From Macrococcoides equi (GTDB taxonomy: Bacteria; Bacillota; Bacilli; Staphylococcales; Staphylococcaceae): 64,000 bases of DNA. The notes beneath the pieces are model-generated. The model saw only the letters and a list, made by a program, of their open reading frames with translations, made no database searches and was not told the origin of the DNA. A program made the translations under genes and the position numbers. Positions 1 through 7,201 of the stretch are shown piece after piece (position 1 is the stretch's first letter; the number at the start of each line of letters is the position of its first letter). The DNA lies in assembly GCF_047425865.1 (NCBI RefSeq), contig NZ_CP179735.1, one strand, 5' to 3'.

Positions 1-1508
1 GTCATTTCAACTGGCTTTTCAACGTCTAGTAAATCTATTAACGTTGGTGATAAGTCTGCTAATCGACCACCACTGCGCAATGTTACGCCTTCACGTGTTA
101 CAATCACTGGAACTGGATTTGTTGTATGTGCTGTCATCGGATGACCATCGATTGTTAACACTTCATCAGAATTACCATGGTCAGCAGTGATAACAGCTGT
201 TCCACCCATTTCTAAAATCTTATCTACTACTGCACCTAAACATTCATCTACTGCTTCGATTGCTTTAATGGTTGGCTCCAGCATACCAGAATGCCCTACC
301 ATGTCAGGATTTGCAAAGTTTAATAAAACTAAATCTAAATCTCCTTTATCAAGTTCTGCAAGTAAAGCATCACGCACTTCATAAGCACTCATTTCAGGCT
401 TTAAGTCATATGTTGCAACTTTTGGAGAATCAATTAATACACGACGTTCTCCATCGAATTCTTCATTTCGGCCACCACTCATGAAATACGTTACGTGTGG
501 ATACTTCTCTGTTTCAGCAATACGTAATTGTTTTAAACCATTTTTACTTGCTACTTCACCAATCGTATTCACTAAATCCTCTTTTTCGAATACAACATCA
601 GCTTTAACTTGATCGTTATATTTTGTAAATGTAACGAACTTGATACCAATTAAACGTTTATCCATTTTAAAGCCATCAAATTCTTCATTCGTATATACTT
701 CAGATAATTGAGCAGCTCGGTCCGGACGGAAATTGAAGAAAATCATCGCATCGCCATCATTAACGCCTGTGTTTTCAGAACCAACTTCATTGTCTTTTAC
801 AACAAATGGCACAACGAATTCATCATTTACGCCTTCAGCATAACTTGCTTCAATACCTTCTTTAGCAGTCTTGTATTCGACACCTTTTCCATAAGTCATC
901 GCATCATATGCTAATTGTTCACGGTCCCAGCGTTTATCTCTATCCATTGCATAATATCTACCTGAAACTGAAGCAAATTGACCGACACCAATTGCTTCAA
1001 ACTGACGTTCTGTTTCTTCAACGAATTGTAATGCTGTTTGTTGACCCACGTCACGTCCATCTAAAAAGGCATGCACATAAACTTTTTCAACGCCTTGATC
1101 TTTAGCAAGTTTTAATAATGCAAATAAGTGTTCATAATGACTGTGAACGCCACCATCTGACAGTAATCCCATCAGATGTAATGCTGAATCATGTTCTTTT
1201 ACATGCTTCATTGCATTAAGTAAAACTTCATTTGTAAAAAAGTCACCATCTTGAATCGATTTATTAATACGTGTAAGTGATTGATAAACAATACGTCCTG
1301 CACCAATATTTAAGTGACCTACTTCAGAGTTACCCATTTGTCCTTCTGGTAATCCAACATCAAGCCCACAAGCTTTTAATTGCTCATGAGGGTATTGGTT
1401 GTAATAACGATCAAAATTAGGTTTATTTGCTTGTGCGACTGCATTACCGAATGTTTCTTTTCGACAAGCAAATCCATCTAAAATGATTAATGCTGTAGGG
1501 CTTTTCAT
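1..1508 (-). CDS. gpmI: 2,3-bisphosphoglycerate-independent phosphoglycerate mutase (3' end cut by window)
   Basis: Interconverts 3- and 2-phosphoglycerate in glycolysis, in the cytoplasm, as a two-metal enzyme of the alkaline phosphatase superfamily. Translating the minus strand from the ATG at 1508 gives about 502 residues beginning MKSPTALIILDGFACRK. The metal-binding DG of LILDG (D11) and the phospho-serine motif GQMGNSEVGH (S61) are visible, as are HSHYEH and, near the C-terminus, TADHGNSD and GHPMTAHT. The family is about 505-510 aa, so only the last few residues lie outside the window. The ATG shares its A with the tpiA stop codon (TAATG), which suggests translational coupling. It is the last glycolytic gene visible; in relatives eno follows. 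Confidence 0.96.
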   Translation of the reverse strand, partial: MKSPTALIILDGFACRKETFGNAVAQANKPNFDRYYNQYPHEQLKACGLDVGLPEGQMGNSEVGHLNIGAGRIVYQSLTRINKSIQDGDFFTNEVLLNAMKHVKEHDSALHLMGLLSDGGVHSHYEHLFALLKLAKDQGVEKVYVHAFLDGRDVGQQTALQFVEETERQFEAIGVGQFASVSGRYYAMDRDKRWDREQLAYDAMTYGKGVEYKTAKEGIEASYAEGVNDEFVVPFVVKDNEVGSENTGVNDGDAMIFFNFRPDRAAQLSEVYTNEEFDGFKMDKRLIGIKFVTFTKYNDQVKADVVFEKEDLVNTIGEVASKNGLKQLRIAETEKYPHVTYFMSGGRNEEFDGERRVLIDSPKVATYDLKPEMSAYEVRDALLAELDKGDLDLVLLNFANPDMVGHSGMLEPTIKAIEAVDECLGAVVDKILEMGGTAVITADHGNSDEVLTIDGHPMTAHTTNPVPVIVTREGVTLRSGGRLADLSPTLIDLLDVEKPVEM

Positions 1509-2257
1509 TAATTAGCACCTTCTAACAATTTTACGAATGAATCAACTTCTAAAGAAGCTCCACCGACTAATGCACCATCGATGTTTTCATTTGCCATATA
1601 TTCTTTAATGTTTTCAGGTTTAACTGAACCACCATATTGAATACGAACCGCTTGAGCTACTTCTGTATTAAATTCTTGTTCTACAACTGAACGTACAAAT
1701 TTACAAGAAGACTCAGCGTCTTCACTAGTAGCAGACTTACCTGTACCGATTGCCCAGATTGGTTCATAAGCAATCACTGCTGATTTTGCTTGTTCTTCTG
1801 TGAAACCTTTTAAAGCATTTTTTACTTGCGATCCCACATGTGCTTCAAATTGACCTGATTCACGTTCTTCATCTGTTTCACCACAGCAAATGATCGGTGT
1901 CATACCATGTTTAAATACTGCTAATGCTTTTTTGTTCACATCTTCATCTGTTTCACCAAAATATTCACGACGTTCTGAGTGACCTAAAACAACGTATTTA
2001 ACACCTAAGTCTTTTAGTGCCGCAGGTGAAGTTTCACCTGTAAACGCACCATTGTCTTCGAAATAACAGTTTTGAGCACCAATATTTAAACCTTCAACAT
2101 TTGCACTTACTAAAGCATCTAATTGGATTGCTGGTGCACAGATTACTGCATCAACACTCTCAGTACTTGGTAATGCGGGTAATTTTGTAACAAAATCTTT
2201 TGCTTCTTTTACAGTTTTGTTCATTTTCCAGTTACCTGCAATAATTGGTTTTCTCAT
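1508..2257 (-). CDS. tpiA: triosephosphate isomerase
   Basis: Interconverts dihydroxyacetone phosphate and glyceraldehyde 3-phosphate. The 249-aa product shows a complete TIM-barrel signature: substrate-binding GNWKMN with K11, catalytic H93 in LGHSERREYFGE, catalytic E165 in AYEPIWAIGTGK, and phosphate-binding GGSVKPEN and GALVGGASL near the end. The frame opens with a GTG at 2269, but that codon lies inside the AAAGGTGG ribosome binding site. The ATG at 2257, 8 nt downstream of that site, gives the family N-terminus MRKPIIAGNW and is chosen. It lies 16 nt after pgk and overlaps gpmI by one base. Confidence 0.97.
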   Translation of the reverse strand: MRKPIIAGNWKMNKTVKEAKDFVTKLPALPSTESVDAVICAPAIQLDALVSANVEGLNIGAQNCYFEDNGAFTGETSPAALKDLGVKYVVLGHSERREYFGETDEDVNKKALAVFKHGMTPIICCGETDEERESGQFEAHVGSQVKNALKGFTEEQAKSAVIAYEPIWAIGTGKSATSEDAESSCKFVRSVVEQEFNTEVAQAVRIQYGGSVKPENIKEYMANENIDGALVGGASLEVDSFVKLLEGAN

Positions 2258-2273
2258 ATTAACATCCACCTTT

Positions 2274-3464
2274 TTATTTTTCAGAAATTGATTTAATTCC
2301 CGGTAATTCTTTACCTTCTAAATATTCTAATGAAGCTCCGCCACCTGTAGAGATGTGCGTGAATTTATCTGCAAATCCTAAATCTTGAGCTGCAGCAGCT
2401 GAATCTCCACCACCGATAATTGTTGTTGAGCCTTCTAAATGAGCGATAGCTTCACATACACCGATAGTACCTTTTGCAAAGTTACTCATTTCAAAAACAC
2501 CCATCGGTCCATTCCATACAACAGTTTTAGCACCTGTTAATTCTTTTTTGAATAATTCAACTGTTTCTGGTCCAATATCTAACGCTTGAAGATCTTGAGG
2601 AATATCATCAACTGATACAGTTGAAATTTCTCCATCATTAGAGAACTCTTTCGTTACGACAGCATCAACAGGTAATATAATTTTATCTGCACCACGTGCT
2701 AATAAATCATTTGCAAGTTCAATCTTATCTTCTTCTAATAATGATTGACCAATTTCTTTACCTTGTGCTTTTAAGAATGTATATGCCATTCCGCCGCCTA
2801 TTAATACTTTATCAGCAACTTTTAATAAGTTTTCAATCACGCCAATCTTATCTGAAACTTTTGCACCACCTAAAATTGCAACAAATGGACGTTCTGGATT
2901 TTCAACAACGCCACCGATAAACTTAATTTCTTTCTCCATTAAAAATCCAGCAGCAGTGTCTACGTGCGTTGCTACACCAACGTTTGAAGCATGCTCACGG
3001 TGTGCTGTACCAAAGGCGTCATTTACAAACACATCACCTAAAGAAGCCCAGTATTTACCTAGTTCAGGATCATTTTTACTTTCTTTCTTACCGTCTAAAT
3101 CTTCAAAGCGTGTATTTTCAAATAACAATACATCACCAGCATTTAATTCACTAATTGCTGATTCTAATGCTTCACCACGTGTTTCAGGGATAAATTTAAC
3201 TTCTTTACCTAAAAGCTCCGTTAAACGTTCTGCAACTGGTCGTAATGATAATTTAGCTTTATCCTCTTCAGTTTTCACTTTACCTAAATGTGAGAATAAA
3301 ACAACTTTTCCACCTTGTTCAATAATATATTTAATAGTAGGTAATGCTTCTACAATACGATTGTCATTCGTAATCGCACCATCTTTCATCGGTACATTGA
3401 AATCCGCACGCACTAGAACTTTTTTGTCTTTTAATGCTAAATCTGAAACAATTTTTTTAACCAT
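2274..3464 (-). CDS. pgk: phosphoglycerate kinase
   Basis: Transfers the acyl phosphate of 1,3-bisphosphoglycerate to ADP, the first ATP-yielding step of glycolysis. The 396-aa length is normal. Visible landmarks are RADFNVPMKDG at the N-terminus, the basic loop LRPVAERL, FVNDAFGTAHREHAS, the hinge/nucleotide region AILGGAKVSDKIGVI, and the C-terminal GGGDSAAA and STGGGASLE. A strong GGGGG ribosome binding site precedes the ATG. It is separated from gapA by a terminator hairpin and has its own extended -10 promoter, so pgk-tpiA-gpmI can probably be transcribed apart from gapA. Confidence 0.97.
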   Translation of the reverse strand: MVKKIVSDLALKDKKVLVRADFNVPMKDGAITNDNRIVEALPTIKYIIEQGGKVVLFSHLGKVKTEEDKAKLSLRPVAERLTELLGKEVKFIPETRGEALESAISELNAGDVLLFENTRFEDLDGKKESKNDPELGKYWASLGDVFVNDAFGTAHREHASNVGVATHVDTAAGFLMEKEIKFIGGVVENPERPFVAILGGAKVSDKIGVIENLLKVADKVLIGGGMAYTFLKAQGKEIGQSLLEEDKIELANDLLARGADKIILPVDAVVTKEFSNDGEISTVSVDDIPQDLQALDIGPETVELFKKELTGAKTVVWNGPMGVFEMSNFAKGTIGVCEAIAHLEGSTTIIGGGDSAAAAQDLGFADKFTHISTGGGASLEYLEGKELPGIKSISEK

Positions 3465-3504
3465 TTTGATGGCCCCCTATAAAAATATTAGTCCTTACGA
3501 TATA

Positions 3505-3513
3505 TATTATAGC
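3505..3513 (-). promoter_or_regulatory. extended -10 promoter of pgk-tpiA-gpmI
   Basis: On the minus strand TGC-TATAAT forms a perfect extended -10 element about 40 nt before the pgk start. The -35 region 17 nt upstream (TTTTAT) is poor, which extended -10 promoters tolerate. It lies just downstream of the gapA terminator. Confidence 0.6.
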
Positions 3514-3533
3514 AATGAAATACTAATAATAAA

Positions 3534-3565
3534 ATAAGCGGGAGAAGCGTAATCTTCTCCCGCTT
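3534..3565 (-). terminator. terminator after gapA
   Basis: A GC-rich stem (GCGGGAGAAG with CTTCTCCCGC, extended by A/T pairs) with a 6-nt loop CGTAAT sits 14 nt after the gapA stop. On the minus strand it is followed by a TTATTTTATTATT tract. It may be partial, making gapA mRNA more abundant than the downstream glycolytic genes. Confidence 0.8.
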
Positions 3566-3578
3566 ACGCGTGTCATTA

Positions 3579-4592
3579 TTATTTAGCTTGTGCTTGCTCA
3601 GCTAAAAATTCTAAAGTACGTACTAATTGAGCAGTGTAACTCATTTCGTTATCGTACCATGCAACTGTTTTAACCATTTGGTGTTCACCAACAGTCATTA
3701 CACGAGTTTGAGTTGCGTCGAACATTGAACCGTATGTGATACCGATAATATCTGAAGAAACAATTTCATCTTCAGTGTAACCAAATGATTCGTTAGATGC
3801 AGCTTTCATCGCAGCATTAACTTCTTCAACTGTAACTTCTTTTTCTAAAATAGATGTTAATTCAGTTACTGATCCTGTTGGAACCGGAACACGTTGAGCT
3901 GATCCATCTAATTTTCCTTTTAATTCTGGAATTACTAATCCAATTGCTTTTGCAGCACCTGTAGAGTTAGGAACGATGTTATTCGCTGCTGCACGCGCAC
4001 GACGGAAATCACCTTTCGCATGTGGCGCATCTAAAGTATTTTGGTCACCAGTATATGCGTGAACTGTCATCATTAAACCTTCGATAATTCCGAACTCATC
4101 ATTTAAAACTTTAGCCATAGGTGCTAAACAGTTCGTTGTACAAGAAGCACCTGAAACGATTTCTTCTGAACCATCAAGTACATCATGGTTAACATTATAT
4201 ACTACAGTTTTTAAATCCCCTTTAGCTGGTGCAGAAATTAATACTTTTTTTGCACCTGCAGTAATATGCGCTTGTGCTTTTTCTTTATCTGTAAAGAAAC
4301 CAGTACATTCTAAAACGACATCAATTTCTAATTCTCCCCATGGTAATTCAGCTGGATTAGGATTTTCGAATGATTTGATTTCACGGCCATTAACACGGAA
4401 ACCACCTTCGATAACTTCAACTTCTTCTTTAAAGCGACCTTGAGTAGTATCATATTTTAATAAATGCGCTAACATTTTATCATCAGTTAAATCGTTTACT
4501 GCAACTACATCGATACCTTCAACCTCTTGTAATCTTCTGAATGCTAAACGTCCAATTCTACCAAAACCGTTGATTGCTACTTTTACTGCCAT
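3579..4592 (-). CDS. gapA: glyceraldehyde-3-phosphate dehydrogenase, glycolytic (NAD type)
   Basis: Oxidises and phosphorylates glyceraldehyde 3-phosphate to 1,3-bisphosphoglycerate. The 337-aa protein has the NAD-binding INGFGRIGRLAFR at the N-terminus and the catalytic signature SGASCTTNCLAP with nucleophile C151; the active-site His is in the following MMTVHAYTGDQ. The position directly behind cggR marks it as the glycolytic GapA rather than the gluconeogenic GapB paralogue. It starts with MAVKVAING after an AAAGGAGGCC ribosome binding site. A 243-bp leader separates it from cggR and a terminator separates it from pgk, so its expression level can be set independently. Confidence 0.97.
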   Translation of the reverse strand: MAVKVAINGFGRIGRLAFRRLQEVEGIDVVAVNDLTDDKMLAHLLKYDTTQGRFKEEVEVIEGGFRVNGREIKSFENPNPAELPWGELEIDVVLECTGFFTDKEKAQAHITAGAKKVLISAPAKGDLKTVVYNVNHDVLDGSEEIVSGASCTTNCLAPMAKVLNDEFGIIEGLMMTVHAYTGDQNTLDAPHAKGDFRRARAAANNIVPNSTGAAKAIGLVIPELKGKLDGSAQRVPVPTGSVTELTSILEKEVTVEEVNAAMKAASNESFGYTEDEIVSSDIIGITYGSMFDATQTRVMTVGEHQMVKTVAWYDNEMSYTAQLVRTLEFLAEQAQAK

Positions 4593-4628
4593 GAATAATG
4601 GCCTCCTTTATATATCTTTTTTATTTTA

Positions 4629-4644
4629 TTAGGGGACACCCTAA
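4629..4644 (-). other. small hairpin in the gapA 5' leader
   Basis: On the minus strand TTAGGG-TGTC-CCCTAA forms a 6-bp stem with a 4-nt loop, about 36 nt before the gapA ATG. In Bacillus the cggR-gapA transcript is cleaved by RNase Y and a 5' stem-loop stabilises the gapA half. This hairpin is positioned for that role, but function is inferred. Confidence 0.4.
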
Positions 4645-4835
4645 GTAAATCCATTGTTTACAAATGTAATATCTATATAAATTGTATAAAAATTTACTGA
4701 ATATTACGAAATACAATAACACCTTTATTATAACCATAATCAACATTCAAATAAAAATATTACGCATATAAAATTTTTTATCAATACTTAAAAACCTTAA
4801 ATCCAATCTTAAAATTAAACTAAAAACCATAATAA

Positions 4836-5861
4836 TTATTGCTTCATTTGCTTAATCAACCAATGTGCAACAGCTGAATCAATAATTAATATCGTATGTT
4901 TCGGTGCAACTTTTAAGTAAGCTTCGATGGCATGCTGTTTCGTTGTACCGCCAGCCACTGCTATTACATTCATCGATTCATTAATATCCTCAAGTTGTAT
5001 GCCTATCGTTCGAACTTTATGAACAATCTCACCTTGAGCATTAAAGTAATAACCAAATGCTTCAGCTACCGCTTGTTGTTCTTTTAAAGCCTGGATATCT
5101 TTTTCAGATGAATGTCTGCGTTTTGCCATTTTAAGCGCATCACCTATACCATGAACCAGTACATCAGCATGCTTTATATGTTTAACTACCCGTTTAACGG
5201 AAGGTTCATTGACAAGTGTATGGTAAGCCTCATCACTAACCTGATCAGGAACATATAATACCTCAAATTGGCATTTAGCATGGCTCGCCATCTGCTGAAC
5301 GATGGCATTCGCCTGAAAAGATAACTCCTCACCTAACCCACCACGTGCTGGCGTAAAGGTAATTTGTTTATTAAAAGGCTTTAATTGATTTGCAACACTC
5401 AACATCGTTGAACCACCAGTAACAGATACTATATCATTATCCTTTACAATACGATGTAAAACATTGCTAGCAGCCTCACCCAATCTATCTTTGACGATAA
5501 AATCGGTATCAACATTGCCATTTACTACAATCACTTCATTCAAATTATAGTATTCTTTAATTTGCTTTGACAAACTTTCCAGCGCTGCATAGCCCTCCAT
5601 TAAAGGTTGCAGTTGATGAATCAGACTCTTACCTTCTTCAGTAATCGTCATACCCTTTGTTGAAATTCTGACAAGACCTTGTGCTTTGAGAATTTCAATC
5701 TCTGTACGCAATACTCTTTCACTGATTAATAGGATATCGCTTAAAGCACGACGTCCTATTTGATGATGCAGAGCAATTGAATCAAGAATTAAATACCGAC
5801 GATACATCTTTTCAATTAAATCGGGAATCAAAAGTTGTTGAACCTGTAACAAGTGATTCAT
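4836..5861 (-). CDS. cggR: central glycolytic genes regulator, SorC family repressor
   Basis: Repressor of the glycolytic operon; in Bacillus subtilis fructose 1,6-bisphosphate relieves repression. The 341-aa protein has an N-terminal winged-helix DNA-binding region (about residues 20-75, ALSDILLISERVLRTEIEILKAQGL) and a SorC-type sugar-binding domain (VSVTGGSTMLSVA, ARGGLGEE, VHGIGDALKMAKRR, GIQLEDI, AVAGGTTK). The ATG follows an AAAGGAGGAG site. It is the first gene of the gap operon, with a recognisable CggR operator in its own leader, so it is autoregulated. Confidence 0.93.
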   Translation of the reverse strand: MNHLLQVQQLLIPDLIEKMYRRYLILDSIALHHQIGRRALSDILLISERVLRTEIEILKAQGLVRISTKGMTITEEGKSLIHQLQPLMEGYAALESLSKQIKEYYNLNEVIVVNGNVDTDFIVKDRLGEAASNVLHRIVKDNDIVSVTGGSTMLSVANQLKPFNKQITFTPARGGLGEELSFQANAIVQQMASHAKCQFEVLYVPDQVSDEAYHTLVNEPSVKRVVKHIKHADVLVHGIGDALKMAKRRHSSEKDIQALKEQQAVAEAFGYYFNAQGEIVHKVRTIGIQLEDINESMNVIAVAGGTTKQHAIEAYLKVAPKHTILIIDSAVAHWLIKQMKQ

Positions 5862-5887
5862 AAGACTCCTCCTTTAATCGAATTATT

Positions 5888-5920
5888 GGTCAATATTCGT
5901 CCCGCACGGGTCAAAAAACC
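5888..5920 (-). promoter_or_regulatory. CggR operator in the cggR leader
   Basis: The minus strand carries GTTTTTTGAC, then CGGGAC-N6-TGAC, in the direct-repeat layout of the Bacillus subtilis CggR operator (CGGGAC-N6-TGTC repeated). The second half-site is nearly perfect; the first has kept its TTTTTTG-C core. It lies about +11 to +43 relative to the predicted transcription start, where bound CggR would block elongation. Confidence 0.75.
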
Positions 5921-5937
5921 ACTTACGTTACAAAGCA

Positions 5938-5966
5938 ATAATAACAAGCATTCTATTGTTTTGCAA
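5938..5966 (-). promoter_or_regulatory. promoter of cggR-gapA operon
   Basis: On the minus strand -35 TTGCAA (5966-5961) and -10 TATTAT (5943-5938) are spaced by exactly 17 nt. Transcription should start near 5931, just upstream of the CggR operator. Confidence 0.7.
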
Positions 5967-5978
5967 GTATTTAGAATA

Positions 5979-5994
5979 ATTAAAACGTTTACAT
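5979..5994 (-). promoter_or_regulatory. catabolite-responsive element (cre) upstream of cggR promoter
   Basis: The minus strand reads ATGTAAACGTTTTAAT, matching 15 of 16 positions of the CcpA consensus WTGNAARCGNWWWCAW. Its centre is about 56 nt before the predicted start of cggR transcription, the spacing typical of cre sites used for CcpA activation. It could instead act on the 3' end of the neighbouring glutaredoxin gene. Confidence 0.5.
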
Positions 5995-6008
5995 AAATAA
6001 GTAAGTAT

Positions 6009-6251
6009 TTATTTGCTGAAATAATCAATGATGGTTACAAAATCTATTTGGCCCTCTTGTATAACTTGTTTGTTTTTACGATCAACCAAAACCGGTACGC
6101 GTATACAATATAGTTCATTTAAAGCATCATTCAATTGAATATTAACCTCTTCAACTTTCAGCGCCACATCTTCATGAGCAATTTCAAGTTGAATTTTGGC
6201 ATCGTTGCACAAACCGCAATTGGGTTGAGTGTATAAAATTAATTCGTTCAT
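6009..6251 (-). CDS. glutaredoxin-family thiol protein
   Basis: Small 80-aa thioredoxin-fold protein with a CxxC redox centre in YTQPNCGLCNDAK near the N-terminus and the cis-Pro segment IRVPVLVDR of glutaredoxin folds. The natural partner is unknown. The frame opens with a GTG at 6260 that overlaps the AGAGGTGA ribosome binding site; the ATG at 6251, 6 nt further on, gives the expected start MNELILYT. Relatives keep a homologue at this place between cggR and clpP. It is transcribed away from clpP. Confidence 0.8.
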   Translation of the reverse strand: MNELILYTQPNCGLCNDAKIQLEIAHEDVALKVEEVNIQLNDALNELYCIRVPVLVDRKNKQVIQEGQIDFVTIIDYFSK

Positions 6252-6328
6252 TACAGTCACCTCTACTTATAAAATTAAATCATTTTAAACGTAAAACAAT
6301 ATATTTCACTTTACTATCTTTATATAAC

Positions 6329-6350
6329 TACTACTATTATAATAGTAGTA
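6329..6350. promoter_or_regulatory. 22-bp perfect palindrome between divergent genes
   Basis: The arms TACTACTATTA and TAATAGTAGTA are perfect complements with no spacer. A TATAAT hexamer occurs on each strand across the centre, so it could be a face-to-face promoter core, an operator, or both. No known regulator motif was matched. Confidence 0.4.
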
Positions 6351-6396
6351 AGACAATTATTAACGGAATAATATTATGGTTAGTCAGTTTTAAATC

Positions 6397-6413
6397 TTTG
6401 ACTATATTTGACG
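6397..6413 (+). promoter_or_regulatory. CtsR operator of clpP
   Basis: TTTGACTATATTTGACG matches the CtsR heptad direct repeat (consensus TTTGACYATHTTTGACY) at all positions but the last. It overlaps the -35 hexamer, as expected for repression of clpP by CtsR and heat induction. Confidence 0.88.
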
Positions 6414-6427
6414 TTATAGTGTATATT
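6398..6427 (+). promoter_or_regulatory. clpP promoter
   Basis: The -35 TTGACT (6398-6403) lies inside the CtsR box, and -10 TATATT (6422-6427) follows at 18-nt spacing. The AAGGAGG ribosome binding site is just before the clpP ATG. Confidence 0.6.
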
Positions 6428-6458
6428 ATTTTTAACAGTAAACAAGGAGGCAATTAAC

Positions 6459-7049
6459 ATGAATTTAATACCAACAGTAATTGAATCAACAAACCGTGGT
6501 GAGCGTGCTTACGATATCTATTCACGCTTACTTAAAGATAGAATTATTATGCTGGGATCAGCAATTGATGACAACGTTGCGAACTCAATTGTTTCACAGT
6601 TATTATTTTTACAAGCTCAGGATGCTGAAAAAGATATCTACCTTTACATCAATTCACCGGGCGGAAGTGTCACTGCAGGTATGGCAATATATGATACAAT
6701 GCAACATATTAAACCAGATGTACAAACAATTTGTGTCGGAATGGCTGCATCAATGGGCTCATTCTTATTAGCTGCCGGTGCTAAAGGAAAACGTTTTGCG
6801 TTACCTAATTCAGAAGTCATGATTCATCAACCATTAGGAGGTGCAGAAGGACAAGCAACTGAAATTGAAATCGCTGCCCGTCACATCTTAAAAACGCGTG
6901 AAAAACTTAACCGTATTTTATCAGAACGCACTGGTCAACCTATTGAAAAAATCGAAAAAGATACTGACCGTGACAACTTCTTATCTGCTGATGAAGCAAA
7001 AGAATATGGATTAATCGATGAAGTGATGCATCCTATTGAAGAAAAATAA
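6459..7049 (+). CDS. clpP: ATP-dependent Clp protease proteolytic subunit
   Basis: Serine peptidase that forms a 14-mer barrel and degrades proteins fed by ClpX or ClpC; central to stress response and protein quality control. The 196-aa length is typical. The triad is at canonical positions: S98 in GMAASMGS, H123 in EVMIHQP, D172 in TDRDNF. The N-terminal MNLIPTVIESTNRGERAYDIYSRLL is the gate segment of mature ClpP and the YLYINSPGGSVTAG loop is intact. It is monocistronic, with a CtsR box upstream and a hairpin terminator downstream. Confidence 0.98.
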   Translation: MNLIPTVIESTNRGERAYDIYSRLLKDRIIMLGSAIDDNVANSIVSQLLFLQAQDAEKDIYLYINSPGGSVTAGMAIYDTMQHIKPDVQTICVGMAASMGSFLLAAGAKGKRFALPNSEVMIHQPLGGAEGQATEIEIAARHILKTREKLNRILSERTGQPIEKIEKDTDRDNFLSADEAKEYGLIDEVMHPIEEK

Positions 7050-7064
7050 TAAATATAGTTTTTG

Positions 7065-7097
7065 CCAATCTGTATTATCAGATTGGTATTTTTATTT
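7065..7097 (+). terminator. clpP terminator
   Basis: CCAATCTG-TATTAT-CAGATTGG forms an 8-bp stem with a 6-nt loop, followed by TATTTTTATTT, 16 nt after the clpP stop. Confidence 0.85.
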
Positions 7098-7115
7098 ACA
7101 TAATTAAATCAATTT

Positions 7116-7154
7116 TTTACAAACAATTTACAAATTGTCTACATAAAATTTATA
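7116..7154 (+). promoter_or_regulatory. PhoP box: four direct repeats with 11-bp period
   Basis: The hexamers TTTACA (7116), TTTACA (7127), TCTACA (7138) and TTTATA (7149) recur at exact 11-bp intervals, matching the Firmicute PhoP consensus TT(A/T/C)ACA-N5. A further TTTACA lies at 7095. A -10-like TATAGT is at 7164-7169 with no -35, as in phosphate-starvation promoters. This supports PhoPR control of the phosphatase gene below. Confidence 0.85.
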
Positions 7155-7201
7155 ATCCACTGATATAGTTAAAGTATCAAATATTAGGAGGATTCACTCA
7201 A

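Noticed and set aside
2956..3537. 193-codon plus-strand open frame opposite pgk
   Set aside because: It is antisense to a clearly conserved pgk, has no ribosome binding site and a low-complexity, Ser/Thr-rich translation typical of a shadow frame.
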